A stretch of 64,000 bases of DNA from Inquilinus limosus DSM 16000 (lineage in GTDB: Bacteria; Pseudomonadota; Alphaproteobacteria; DSM-16000; Inquilinaceae), in the NCBI RefSeq assembly GCF_000423185.1, contig NZ_AUHM01000038.1, positions 1 through 64,000 on the forward strand, given 5' to 3'. Below the pieces are notes generated by a model. That model had not been told where the DNA came from. It saw only the letters and a program-made list of their open reading frames with translations, and ran no database searches. Position 1 is the stretch's first letter; each line of letters starts with the position of its first letter. The position numbers and the translations under genes are program-made. Positions 47,894 through 56,759 of this stretch are shown here, one piece after another.

Positions 47894-48022
47894 CCTTTGC
47901 CTCCATTGGTGACTCATGAGATCCACGCGCGGGAGGCGGCGGTGGTTCCGGCCTCGCAATGAAAAGCCGGAAGGGCAGACCGGGCGAGCTCCGCTTCAGA
48001 CGCATTCCAGCCGGAGTCCGGT

Positions 48023-48085
48023 GGCGGAATTCGGCGACGGTGCATGATTGGGACGGGCCGGCCTCTCACTCCTGCCAAGCCCGCT
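48023..48085. repeat. RAYT-tail-like element E3 (partial)
   Basis: GCGGAATTCGGCGACGGTGCATGATTGGG followed by GGCCGGCCTCTCACTCCTGCCAAGCCCGC: both ends of the element with the middle deleted. Confidence 0.5.
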
Positions 48086-48140
48086 AAGCGGGATGAGTTT
48101 AGGCCCGATCGGGTCATCTCAATCAAAGGCAGAGAAGTGT

Positions 48141-48273
48141 TGCCTCTCCCGCTTGCGGGAGAGGTCGGAGCCGCGAAGCGGCTCCGGGTGAGGGGATTTT
48201 GTCGAAGCCGGGACCAACCCTCACCCGGTCTCGCTGCGCGAGCCCGACCTCTCCCGCATCCGGCGGGAGAGGC
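48141..48273. repeat. Intergenic palindromic repeat
   Basis: CCTCTCCCGCTTGCGGGAGAGG at one end, CCTCTCCCGCATCCGGCGGGAGAGG at the other, with GGGTGAGGG / CCCTCACCC between them: a nested inverted-repeat element of the type common between proteobacterial genes. Confidence 0.7.
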
Positions 48274-48405
48274 TACGCGAAAACGCCCGACATCCCATGG
48301 AGGGAGCGGCTTCTCCCTGTCGCTTTGTCTTGCCGTTTGGTCCGGCAGCGCGATGATGAGCGGGCGCCGACCGGTCAGCCCTCGAGGGCACAGGAGGATC
48401 CGACG

Positions 48406-49005
48406 ATGGTCACGCGAGCCGAACCGCCGACGCGGCGCACCGTTCTCGCCGCATGTCTCGCCGCGCCGGCCCTGCAGCTAACCGGGCTCGGCCTCGCCCT
48501 GGCCCAGCCGGTGGAGCTGGCGCCCACGCCGGCCTGCGACGACGGCGATCATCCGACCCCGGCCCAGACGGAAGGCCCCTTCTTCAAGCCGGATGCGCCG
48601 CTGCGGCGGGACCTCGCCGCCGACGCGCCGAATGGGGACAGGATCATCGTCGCCGGTTTCGTGCTGGACACCTTCTGCCGCCCGATTCCGGAGGCGATGG
48701 TGCAGATCTGGCACGCCGACGACACCGGCCGGTACGACACGGCGGGCTATCGCCTCCGCGGCCATCAGTTCACCGACCGAAGCGGCCGGTGGTGGTTCAC
48801 CACGATCGTCCCGGCGCTCTACTCCGGCCGGACCCGGCACTATCACCTGAAGGCCCGGAAGCCGTCGGGGCCGATCCTCACCACCCAGCTCTATTTCCCC
48901 GGCGAGCCGCGGAACGCCCGCGACCGCCTGTTCGACGAGCGCCTGCTTCTGCGCATCGGCGAGACGGCCGATGGGCGGTTCGGGCGGTTCGACATCGTGC
49001 TGTGA
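48406..49005 (+). CDS. Intradiol ring-cleavage dioxygenase-like protein, exported
   Basis: A 199-residue protein starting at ATG 48406 behind AGGAGG. An RR-containing N-terminus (PPTRRTVLAACLAAPALQLTGLGLALA) looks like a Tat signal. The catalytic part has TEGPFF, VQIWHADDTGRYDT, then YSGRTRHYHLKA, which supplies the Tyr, His and His ligands of Fe(III) in intradiol dioxygenases. Exported members of this group are common, but their substrates are mostly unknown; protocatechuate-type cleavage is not shown. Confidence 0.85.
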   Translation: MVTRAEPPTRRTVLAACLAAPALQLTGLGLALAQPVELAPTPACDDGDHPTPAQTEGPFFKPDAPLRRDLAADAPNGDRIIVAGFVLDTFCRPIPEAMVQIWHADDTGRYDTAGYRLRGHQFTDRSGRWWFTTIVPALYSGRTRHYHLKARKPSGPILTTQLYFPGEPRNARDRLFDERLLLRIGETADGRFGRFDIVL

Positions 49006-49032
49006 GCAGTAGGGCGATCCAACGAAATTCCA

Positions 49033-49178
49033 GGGAACTCGGTGACGATGCACATCGGGCCGAGCAGATCGGGCAGCGCCCAGCAGCCGCGACTTCCTGG
49101 ACCGGCCCGAACACGAGAGCGGCCGGTCTCTCGCTCCCGCAAAGCGCGGGCGAAAGCGCACCGCCGCCGTAATTCCCG
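49033..49178. repeat. RAYT-tail-like element E4
   Basis: GGGAACTCGGTGACGATGCAC ... CCGAGCAGATCGG ... ACACGAGAGCGGCCGG ... AAAGCGCGGGCGAAAGC ... GTAATTCCC: complete but diverged copy. Confidence 0.6.
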
Positions 49179-49190
49179 TAGTTCTGAATC

Positions 49191-49451
49191 CTACTCGTCG
49201 GGTTTGACCTTCAATGGCCAGAAGATGTCCATCAGCACCATGATCAGGAACATCAGCCCGAAGACGACGGCGAATGCCAACCAACCCGCGAACAGGTTGA
49301 TGAAGAGAATCGGCGCCATGACGCCGCAGACGGTCGCAGATGCCAACTCAAAGCCACGGCGCTTGACATGCTTCGTCCCGCAGACGGTGCACGTGTACGA
49401 TTTTCTGTTGACTGCGCGCTGTCCGCAATTCAGGCACCGCCGATTGAACAT
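49191..49451 (-). CDS. Zinc-ribbon membrane protein
   Basis: An 86-residue protein: CLNCGQ ... CTVCGTKHV zinc ribbon (residues 6-30), then two TM segments (ASATVCGVMAPILFINLF and WLAFAVVFGLMFLIMVLMDIFW). Starts 3 bp after the stop of the larger gene upstream, so the pair is one operon. Function unknown. Confidence 0.7.
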   Translation of the reverse strand: MFNRRCLNCGQRAVNRKSYTCTVCGTKHVKRRGFELASATVCGVMAPILFINLFAGWLAFAVVFGLMFLIMVLMDIFWPLKVKPDE

Positions 49452-49454
49452 CGG

Positions 49455-50243
49455 TCACCTGTCGAGAAGCGGGAAATCGGACGCCCAGTCGTAGAGCTCC
49501 CGAAGTATGTCGGCCAGCTCGTCCGCCACGATCAGGAGATCCATGATCTCTTGATCGTCTCCAGGAATGAGAATTTGCTCCAACGGTACACCGAGTTTCT
49601 GGCCGGACAGCGCGCCAGACAGGAGGTGTTCGAAGCCCCGAAGACCGTCATTGACCAGCAAAACGGCCGATCCATAGCCTGCCATCGTGAAGCTCGCTAT
49701 ACCGATGAGAGCTCTGACCACAAAGCCACGTACAGGAGGAACCTCGGCCGTAGGTCCTACTCTTATGATTTTTCGGATCGCGCTTCCCTCACGGAGAGCG
49801 TTCACGAATATGGAGTTCGAGGTCAAGATCGAGGCGGCGGTCCGCGCCAGCGCCGAATCCGGCGTCGTCGTGGCGATGTGGTAGGCGACTTTCTTTGCAA
49901 TCTGGACACTGAGCCCGATGTCCTGAAGCGCTTGGTACATTATAAATGATATCGTGTGATTGATCAGGTCGGCCCGGATCCTTTGTTCTTTTCCGTAGAA
50001 GCCGTACTGCATCCATTGAATCGTGATGGCAGCTTGCATCGCTTCGAAGTAACCAACGAAGCCGTCGATGGCGCGTTCCGCGGTGAACAGCCCGGACGCC
50101 CGCGCATCACTCCTCGAAAGCAACGGGTCTCCGAAACCATACATGCCCCACGAGCCTGGCGTTGGCCCGATCCATTGATGTTCCAGCACCCTCTCACCCA
50201 CGGAACGGATCGCCAACTGTCGCAGAGTTCGATCGCCCACCAT
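49455..50243 (-). CDS. Hypothetical protein, partner of the zinc-ribbon gene
   Basis: A 262-residue protein; ATG 50243 has GGAG at -6. Contains MQAAITIQWMQYGFYGKEQRIRADLINHTISFIMYQALQ and a hydrophobic stretch VRALIGIASFTMAGYGSAVLLV that may insert in a membrane. AT-richer than the core genes. An effector/immunity or membrane pair is possible; no family recognised. Confidence 0.55.
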   Translation of the reverse strand: MVGDRTLRQLAIRSVGERVLEHQWIGPTPGSWGMYGFGDPLLSRSDARASGLFTAERAIDGFVGYFEAMQAAITIQWMQYGFYGKEQRIRADLINHTISFIMYQALQDIGLSVQIAKKVAYHIATTTPDSALARTAASILTSNSIFVNALREGSAIRKIIRVGPTAEVPPVRGFVVRALIGIASFTMAGYGSAVLLVNDGLRGFEHLLSGALSGQKLGVPLEQILIPGDDQEIMDLLIVADELADILRELYDWASDFPLLDR

Positions 50244-50352
50244 ACACTCCGGCACACCACCAGGCGGATAGGACCACGCGCCGCGAAGGCGGCCGGTCGA
50301 CCTCATTCTTGCCTGAAGTTCCTACAGCGATCTACCGACGCGATCGCCTTCT

Positions 50353-50510
50353 CGGAATTGACTGACAGCGCACGAACTGGAGAGCGATTCGAGCATACCG
50401 GCAGGCTGCCCGGCCGCCTCGACTTCCTGCACCGGTTCGAACATGAGAGCGGCCGGCCTCTCGCTCCTGCCAGGCTCGGACGGCAGCCCGCTGGAAGTGC
50501 ACTGTCATCG
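50353..50510. repeat. RAYT-tail-like element E5
   Basis: CGGAATTGACTGACAGCGCACGAAC ... GACTTCCTGCACCGGTTCGAACATGAGAGCGGCC ... GCTGGAAGTGCACTGTCATCGG. Its plus-strand frame reads RLDFLHRFEHESGRPLAPARLGRQPAGSAL, the same as the remnant at 57259. Confidence 0.65.
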
Positions 50511-50887
50511 GCAACGGCTTCAGCTGGAGCGATCACCGACTCTGGCTGCGGCCGCTGCGGGGCATCAATACCCTCGGACGAGAGGGTTTCAGCATCCACG
50601 GCGGCTTGATTCCCGGCTCGGCGGGATGCATCGATTTGACCGGCAGCATGAACGACTTCGTCGGACACCTCAGAGCATACGGCCAAAGCGTGACGGTTGA
50701 TGTCGTCTACAACGAACGGATCCAGGATCGCTGTCTGGGCCGGCTGGCCCGTTGTCGCCCTGGCTGGGCTGGTGACGGCGGTGGTGGTGGCCGATGCGGT
50801 CGATGTGGCCCTCGGTCTTGCCGAAGGGTATCCCTGGGGCTGGGAAGGCGGCGGATGGGCCTATCGGTCCCCTCGCAACTACCCTGA
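50510..50887 (+). pseudogene. 5'-truncated L,D-transpeptidase-like gene (DUF2778)
   Basis: The open frame begins abruptly at the end of element E5 without a start codon: GNGFSWSDHRLWLRPLRG, then GFSIHGGLIPGSAGCIDLTGSMNDFV. HGG...SAGCI is the catalytic His/Cys pattern of DUF2778 (Tlde1-type) L,D-transpeptidase-fold enzymes. The N-terminal half is missing, so the gene is probably dead. Confidence 0.65.
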
Positions 50888-51069
50888 TCAGCGCCGCCGG
50901 AAGCATTGCCATCTGGGCCGCTCTCACGGTGGGAATGGCGCTCGCCCTGTCGCATCGCCGCCTGCGTTGGTTCGCGCTGATCCTCGTCCTGTTCGTCGTG
51001 CTTCTTCTGAGTCTGTCGCCGATGACATCCGAAGCCCTGGCCTGGGGCTGGGCCGGCCTCGTCTCCTGA
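50700..51069 (+). pseudogene. Frameshifted small membrane protein
   Basis: From ATG 50700: TNGSRIAVWAGWPVVALAGLVTAVVVADAVDVALGLAEGYPWGWEGG, a TM segment plus loop. The continuation, PIGPLATTLISAAGSIAIWAALTVGMALAL and RWFALILVLFVVLLLSL, lies in the +1 frame after about 50860, so one indel splits it. It overlaps the end of the DUF2778 remnant, as an immunity gene might. Confidence 0.5.
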
Positions 51070-51225
51070 TCGCCGATCAACCCATGTCACCCCAATTCCC
51101 GTGTCCCAGTCCAGGGGTGCAGTCCACAGAGGCCGCGGCCTGTGACCCGGGTAACAGCGCCTTGACGAAATTTTCCATAAGTTTCGCAGGCGGATCGGTC
51201 GCAGTCTGGAACATGGGAGGCCGAA

Positions 51226-52269
51226 ATGCCTCGAACAAGAACTCCTGCCGCCCCGTTGGAGCTTCCTTCCGCCGTCCCGCTGATGGCGCTTTCGACCGGT
51301 TTCTGGGCCTTCAAGACTCTGGCCGCTGCGCACGAGTTGGACCTCTTCAGCCGCCTCGCGGGCGGGGCCGGCACCACGGTTGCGGAGCTGGCGCAAGCGC
51401 TCGGTCTGCATCCGCGCCCGGCCGAGATGCTGTTGACCGGCTGCGCCGCGCTCGGGCTTCTGGAGAAAACGGACGGCCGTTATCGCAATACGCCGTTGAG
51501 CGACGCCTATCTCGTGCGCGGGAAACCGTATTACTTCGGTGGCTTCGTGCAGATGGCCGACAAGCGGCTCTACGCGGGCTGGGGAAGGCTTACGGAGGCG
51601 CTGCGCACGAACCGGCGGACCACGTGGGACCCGGCGGTGCAATCCTCGATCTTCGACGGCGAGGATCCGACGATGCTGGCACTCTTCTGGGAGGCGATGC
51701 ATTCGCTTTCCACGATGACCGCGCGCAAGCTCGGCGAAGCCGTGGATCTCGGTCAGTTCCGCCGCCTCCTGGACATCGGCGGCGGATCGGGCGCGTACGA
51801 CATCGAGCTTTGCAAACAGTATGAGGCGCTGCGTGCGACCGTGTTCGACCTGCCGCATGTGGCCGCGATCGCCGCGGGAAAGATCGCCGAGGCCGGCTTG
51901 ACCGACCGGATCGAGACCGCAGGCGGCAGCTTCTTCGAGCAGCTTCCGAAGGATCACGACGTGCATCTCCTGTCGATGATCCTGCACGATTGGGACGAGG
52001 CGAAGAACCGCGCCCTGCTGCGCCGGTCCTTCGAGGCTTTGCCGAGCGGCGGCGCAGTCGTCATCAGCGAGCTTCTCGTCAATGACGAAAAGACCGGACC
52101 AGCGCCGGCCGCGCTGATGAGCCTCAACATGCTGATCGAGACGGAAGGACGAAACTACACGTCCGCCGAATATTCGGCGTGGCTCGAGGAGGCCGGATTC
52201 CGGCACGTCGAGACGGTCTGGTTCGACGCACCCGCCGCGAACGGCGCCGTGATCGGCCGCAAGCCGTAA
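51226..52269 (+). CDS. SAM-dependent O-methyltransferase (Methyltransferase_2 family)
   Basis: 347 residues. N-terminal dimerisation helices (FWAFKTLAAAHELDLFSRLAGG, TVAELAQALGLHPRPAEMLL), then SAM motif LLDIGGGSGAYDIELC, FDLPHVAAIA, and HDWDEAKNRALLRRSFEALPSGG. This is the fold of plant-type and antibiotic-pathway O-methyltransferases acting on small phenolic or polyketide hydroxyls. It stands alone between repeats; substrate unknown. Confidence 0.85.
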   Translation: MPRTRTPAAPLELPSAVPLMALSTGFWAFKTLAAAHELDLFSRLAGGAGTTVAELAQALGLHPRPAEMLLTGCAALGLLEKTDGRYRNTPLSDAYLVRGKPYYFGGFVQMADKRLYAGWGRLTEALRTNRRTTWDPAVQSSIFDGEDPTMLALFWEAMHSLSTMTARKLGEAVDLGQFRRLLDIGGGSGAYDIELCKQYEALRATVFDLPHVAAIAAGKIAEAGLTDRIETAGGSFFEQLPKDHDVHLLSMILHDWDEAKNRALLRRSFEALPSGGAVVISELLVNDEKTGPAPAALMSLNMLIETEGRNYTSAEYSAWLEEAGFRHVETVWFDAPAANGAVIGRKP

Positions 52270-52274
52270 GGCAC

Positions 52275-52341
52275 GGGAATTCGGTGACAGTGCACGATTG
52301 GGGACGGGCCGGGCAGATCGGTAGGCCGCTCGGGACCGACG
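52275..52341. repeat. RAYT-tail-like element E6 (partial)
   Basis: GGGAATTCGGTGACAGTGCACGATTGGGG ... GGGCAGATCGGTAGGCCGCTCGGG. The other end may survive at about 52650-52680 (AAATGCACTGCCGCCGCGAT), with the terminase remnant between. Confidence 0.55.
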
Positions 52342-52479
52342 TCGAGCGTCACCACCCGCCCCGCAGAAATCCCGGCAACCCCACGCCGGCTCTGATCGTC
52401 GACACCCCCTCCCGCCGAGGGAGGTGGAGGATGAAAGATCCACGGCGGACAGGCACGGCGACCGCAGTCCTACGCCTCT

Positions 52480-52640
52480 TCCCTGCCCCTCACCATGACC
52501 CCGATCCCACCCAGCGCATGCTGGTGTCGCCCTGTGCCCTTCCAGCGCATGGCGCAGGGCGTCGATGGCGTGGTTCTCGCGGCCCTCCAGCTCGGGCAGG
52601 ATGCCGCCGGCGCGCGGGTCCTCGGCCGCTCACCGACTGG
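52480..52640 (-). pseudogene. C-terminal remnant of a phage terminase large subunit
   Basis: On the minus strand: EDPRAGGILPELEGRENHAIDALRHALEGHR. N-H-A-I-D-A-L-R-x-A-L is the end of PBSX-type large terminases. No start and no upstream part. It shows a second decayed phage gene near the broken terminase at 44971-45683 and could come from the same lost prophage. Confidence 0.6.
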
Positions 52641-52703
52641 TCGCCGACGCTTGTTAAATGCACTGCCGCCGCGATTGCCGGGCCGGCGGTAAGAGCCGGC
52701 TCG

Positions 52704-55700
52704 CTATTTTTCGACATACTCCTTGATTGCATCGAGGTCGTTGTATTGATCAGTTTTCCCGAAGATATCGTTCATCCTGTCAACCCGATCCTGACTGAAC
52801 TTGCCGTCGGGATGGGTCAACTCGTACAAACCTTTCAGATAGCGAATAATCGATTCGCGGGTGTCACGGTCCGATTCATCGCCTGCGGACGGATTGATGA
52901 TCTGCTTCACGCCGTCCTTCACGAAGATCACTCGACCATCGTCCTTCGGTTTGATGGAACCGACGTCCACCCGGTCGATATCCTCCTTGAAGTCGCCGAA
53001 GGTGCCGGGGATCCCGCCATCGCCGAAGACGGGCAGCCCGGTCGGGTCGGCATCCAGTTCCAGCTCTTCCCGAAGCGCATCGAGATCATTGAAGTCATCC
53101 GATCGATTGTGGAGATCGGTGATCTTGTTTACGAGATCCTGATCGAGGTCGCCGTTCGGGTGAACCATGATGTACAGATTCCTCAGATAATCGAAGATAT
53201 CGTCCGCATCCTTTTTGGACAGGCCGCCGTGGTCGTCCCTGTCCAGCTGCCACCGCCTGCCGTCCTTGACGAAAGTGAGGCTTCCGCTGTCCGTGGCGTC
53301 GAGCTCGATCGATCCCACGTCCACGCGATCGATGTCCTCCTTGAAATCGGAGAACGTCCCGGCGCTGCCTTCCCCATCCTTGCCCAGCAGGGGAGGCCTG
53401 GAGTCGTCGAGGGCGCGCTTCAGATCCTCGATCTCGTTATAGCGATCCGATTCATCGTGCAGCCTGGTGATCCTGTCGATGATGCCCTGGTCGGCCTTGC
53501 CTCCGGGATGGGAGATCTCATACAGATCCTTCAGATAGTCGACGATCTTCTGCCGGTCCTTGTCATCGGCCTCTCCACCGACGAGAGGATCGATAACCTG
53601 CTTGACGCCATCCTTCTTGAAGATGACACGGCCATCCTCCGCCAGCTCGATCGAACCGACATCCACCCGGTCGACATCCTCCTTGAAGTCGCCGAAGGTT
53701 CCGGGATTGCCGTCATCGCCGAAGCGCGGCAGGCCGGACGGATCGGGCCGATCGTCGCCGATGCCCGAATCATGCTCCTTGTCCCAACCCCGGAACCAGT
53801 CGTCCGAGATGTTGCCGTGTTCATCAACATATTTGGTAAAGTCTTTATATTGCTCGGGCCGTGCGACCCACATCGGAACATCTTCAGGATAGAGACTGTA
53901 ATAGCGATCGGAGCCGTGATAGTAATTGTATTCGTAACGCGAGTGGATGGTATAGTTGAGCTTGTCGCCCCAGCTGTCCTCGGTGACGCCCAGCGTGCTC
54001 CAGTTCCTGAAGTCGTCCCGGACGTCCTCGGCCTTCTGATCCTGCTTCTGCTTGGCGATCACGCCGGTGACGATGGCGGCGATGGCGCCGAAGCCGACGC
54101 CGGCGATGCCCAGGACGCCGGACGCGATGCCGAGCGCCGAGGCCGTCGCCGGTCCGGCGATCATGCTGGCCAAGCTGGTTCCGGCCATCCCGGCGATGCT
54201 CACTCCGCCCAGCAACTGCATGGTCGCGGCGGCATACTCGCTGGGCAGCGCATCCGGGTTGCCCCTGAGCTTGTCGATCGACATCGCTCCCAAGGCCAGG
54301 TCCAATATGCCTCCGGCGAAATCGGCAACGCCCCCGACGGTGTTCAGGACGGTTCCGACGATCCGGAGCTTGCTGGGCGCATCCAGGTCGCTCGGATCCA
54401 CGCCCATATTACTGATCCGGTCGTCCACCATCCCCATGACGCTGGCCCGGTCGGCATCGTCGAGATTGTCGAGAATGCTCGTGTACTGGGATCCCCTTTC
54501 GGACTGGACGCTGGAGATCCGGTCGTTCGGATCATCCATCGCGTCGTCGAGGTCCATGGCCGTATCGTCCGGAAGCGGCACGAAGCGGGCTCCGTCTCCT
54601 TCGCCGGAGGCAACATCGTCGAACCATCGCTCGACGTCGTCAGCCCAGCCCGGAACCGTGTCAGGCTCGTCCAGCCGGGGCGGGGCGTCACCGATCGCCG
54701 CGCGCAGCTCGTCGAGCGAATCCAGTTCGACGACGGAGGATGCCGGAACCGATACGGCCCCGTCCGAATCAGGGAACAGCTTGAGAAAGGCGTCGCGTAA
54801 TTGGGTGTTGTTTTCCAGGCCCAGCATGGTCGCCATGCCGGGCTTGTTAAAGATCTTCTCCAATGTCTTCGTCGTCGCCAATGCCATCGCGGGTGACGTC
54901 GCGATGCTGATCATGAACAGGCGCGCCGCCCCCATCCTCTCTTCCGGAGTGTCGCCCATGTTCTTGTTCAGCGTGTAGATGGCCGCCGTGGTGGCCAGAA
55001 CACCGCCGATCGCCGGCAGGACGCCATTCTTCATGCTGGCCTGCAGCAGGGCGGCCGCGCCGTTGCGCGCCCCGGTCGAGATGTCCAGATTGTTGCTCTT
55101 CAGCACGTCCGAGATGCGGGAGGACACATCCCTGATGTCGAAGTGGCCATTGGCCTTGAAGGAATCGAGGATCGAATTGGTAGCGATCTTTACCGCCGCC
55201 TTGTAGCTGTCCAGACCCCTTTTGACGTCATCGGGCAGATCGGCCTGGCTGTTTTTCAAATAATTCTGCACCGCCCTGTCGGTGAACCCGATGCCGAAGA
55301 TGGCCGACCATGTGCCCTGCAGACCCAGTTGCACCTGATCGCTGACGGCGGTTTCCAGGGCTTCGTCGGAGTAGTTGCCGCCCTCGATGATGCCGCTGAC
55401 CTCCTCGATCAGCCCCTTGTCGAGGATCTTGTTCCTGATCTCCGTGGCCTTCTGCTTATCCAAATAATCCAGAGACTTCAGGTCGTTGGAGAATCGGGTC
55501 TTGGCGCCGTCGCCCTCCATGGACTCCAGCATGTCTAGATATTCCTGGCTGCCCATAGTCTCGTAGATTTTATTGGCCAAGCCTTTCTTATCTTCGATCT
55601 TGTCGACGGCGTCGGCCATGAAGCCGTCGATGCCGTCGACGACCTTGTCGTTCTTGGACAGCTCGGCCAGCTTCTTGGAGATCTCCTCCTCCTTCAGCAG

Positions 55701-56324
55701 GCCGTAGGTGCTGGCCTGGTCCATGATGACGGAATTGGGCAGATAGGCGGTGGTGTCGCCTTTCCAAGGAAAAGCATCCTTCTCGGTCTGGTACGGCAGG
55801 TAATCATAGCCGCCGATCAGCGCGGCCTTGGCTTGCAGAAGTTCATAATATTGACGGCGAGGGTCGCTCAGATCCAGGTCGCTCCATTCGTTCTTCATCT
55901 TGTCATGGAACAGCTCGCCCACCGTCTTTCCGTCCTCGGTGGTCTTGGCGTTCATGAAATCTGTCGCTTCGGATTCCGCGACCTTGATGTCGATATTGTT
56001 GTCCGTCTGGCTGATGCTGGTCCCGGCCAGCTTGTTTTCCAGAACCGAATATTTGAAGGGGGCCAGATGCTCCGAAACCGCGTAGGTCTTGCCTTTGTAC
56101 TGGTAGGTGATGGTCGTCGGATCTTCCCGTTTGGGATCCAGATTGCTCACCGGAGGCAGACCGTCCGCCTCCTCCACAACCGTCCAGCCCTTGCTCTCGG
56201 CTTTATTGCGAAACTCATTCGCATCCGCCGGACCATCGGCCTGATCGTTTTTTTGCTTCTTCTGGATCTGGAGAGGCTGCAGGGCCGGGCCATCCGAAAC
56301 TGCATTTGTCGCTGAAACGACCAT
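52704..56324 (-). CDS. Large orphan protein with two hydrophobic regions and three C-terminal repeats
   Basis: 1206 residues from ATG 56324 (AGGAGG 8 nt upstream). No signal peptide; the N-terminus is polar and Gln/Asn/Asp-rich. Hydrophobic regions lie near residues 465-520 and 690-800 (e.g. GIASGVLGIAGVGFGAIAAIVTGVIA). The last ~330 residues are three repeats of about 100, each beginning G-T-F-(G/S)-D-F-K-E-D-(I/V)-D-R-V-D-V-G-S and ending with a helical DLYEISHP..D.. block. The build resembles type III secreted translocator/HrpK-like proteins or other large toxins, but no family is certain. AT-richer than the housekeeping genes. Confidence 0.7.
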   Translation of the reverse strand: MVVSATNAVSDGPALQPLQIQKKQKNDQADGPADANEFRNKAESKGWTVVEEADGLPPVSNLDPKREDPTTITYQYKGKTYAVSEHLAPFKYSVLENKLAGTSISQTDNNIDIKVAESEATDFMNAKTTEDGKTVGELFHDKMKNEWSDLDLSDPRRQYYELLQAKAALIGGYDYLPYQTEKDAFPWKGDTTAYLPNSVIMDQASTYGLLKEEEISKKLAELSKNDKVVDGIDGFMADAVDKIEDKKGLANKIYETMGSQEYLDMLESMEGDGAKTRFSNDLKSLDYLDKQKATEIRNKILDKGLIEEVSGIIEGGNYSDEALETAVSDQVQLGLQGTWSAIFGIGFTDRAVQNYLKNSQADLPDDVKRGLDSYKAAVKIATNSILDSFKANGHFDIRDVSSRISDVLKSNNLDISTGARNGAAALLQASMKNGVLPAIGGVLATTAAIYTLNKNMGDTPEERMGAARLFMISIATSPAMALATTKTLEKIFNKPGMATMLGLENNTQLRDAFLKLFPDSDGAVSVPASSVVELDSLDELRAAIGDAPPRLDEPDTVPGWADDVERWFDDVASGEGDGARFVPLPDDTAMDLDDAMDDPNDRISSVQSERGSQYTSILDNLDDADRASVMGMVDDRISNMGVDPSDLDAPSKLRIVGTVLNTVGGVADFAGGILDLALGAMSIDKLRGNPDALPSEYAAATMQLLGGVSIAGMAGTSLASMIAGPATASALGIASGVLGIAGVGFGAIAAIVTGVIAKQKQDQKAEDVRDDFRNWSTLGVTEDSWGDKLNYTIHSRYEYNYYHGSDRYYSLYPEDVPMWVARPEQYKDFTKYVDEHGNISDDWFRGWDKEHDSGIGDDRPDPSGLPRFGDDGNPGTFGDFKEDVDRVDVGSIELAEDGRVIFKKDGVKQVIDPLVGGEADDKDRQKIVDYLKDLYEISHPGGKADQGIIDRITRLHDESDRYNEIEDLKRALDDSRPPLLGKDGEGSAGTFSDFKEDIDRVDVGSIELDATDSGSLTFVKDGRRWQLDRDDHGGLSKKDADDIFDYLRNLYIMVHPNGDLDQDLVNKITDLHNRSDDFNDLDALREELELDADPTGLPVFGDGGIPGTFGDFKEDIDRVDVGSIKPKDDGRVIFVKDGVKQIINPSAGDESDRDTRESIIRYLKGLYELTHPDGKFSQDRVDRMNDIFGKTDQYNDLDAIKEYVEK

Positions 56325-56759
56325 GGCTTTCCTCCTCTCGCGGCTGTTCGATCCGGCATCGTCGGCCTGCGGGCGGCTTCACCGCATCCTGAAGGACGGC
56401 GCGGCCCGCTTCTCGGTCTTGATCCGGCCGATCCCAGGACGTCGTTTCGATCGCCGTGGCGAACGCTTCGGTTGTGTTTGGATGGATTTGGCTGGATCTG
56501 GGCGACACCTCAGGGAGTCATGCTTCCTCCTCCGCGGCGTGAGCTGCCTGAGCAATTGCTCATGGAATGGTCAAATGTGCATCGAGGCTAGAGGCAATCC
56601 TGGCGGCTAGCAAGAATTTTTGCACATCGATCGAATTTTTTGAGAATAATTGCCGGACAAATTGCCCGCCGGGTTGGCCCCACCAGATCGGAGCCGCGAT
56701 ACGTGCCATCCGCACTGAAGCCATGTTGATCCGCCGGCGACAGCGGACGAGCGCAGACC
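56325..56759. other. Intergenic region upstream of the 1206-residue protein
   Basis: 435 bp without a convincing gene. AT-rich around 56600-56660 (GAATTTTTTGAGAATAATTG). Probably holds the promoter of the minus-strand gene, but no clear boxes are seen. Confidence 0.4.

Noticed and set aside
47450-47962. Plus-strand hydrophobic Val-rich frame opposite the Arg/Asp/Tyr-rich gene.
   Set aside because: The Val/Ile/Val pattern is what the antisense of RDDR-type repeats gives; the minus strand has a signal peptide and ribosome site.
50707-52443. A 578-codon minus-strand frame over the O-methyltransferase.
   Set aside because: The plus strand carries a complete methyltransferase with all motifs; the antisense frame has none.
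52179-54800. An 873-codon plus-strand frame opposite the repeat protein.
   Set aside because: Mirror of the 1206-residue gene. The minus-strand frame has a strong ribosome site, coherent repeats and normal composition.
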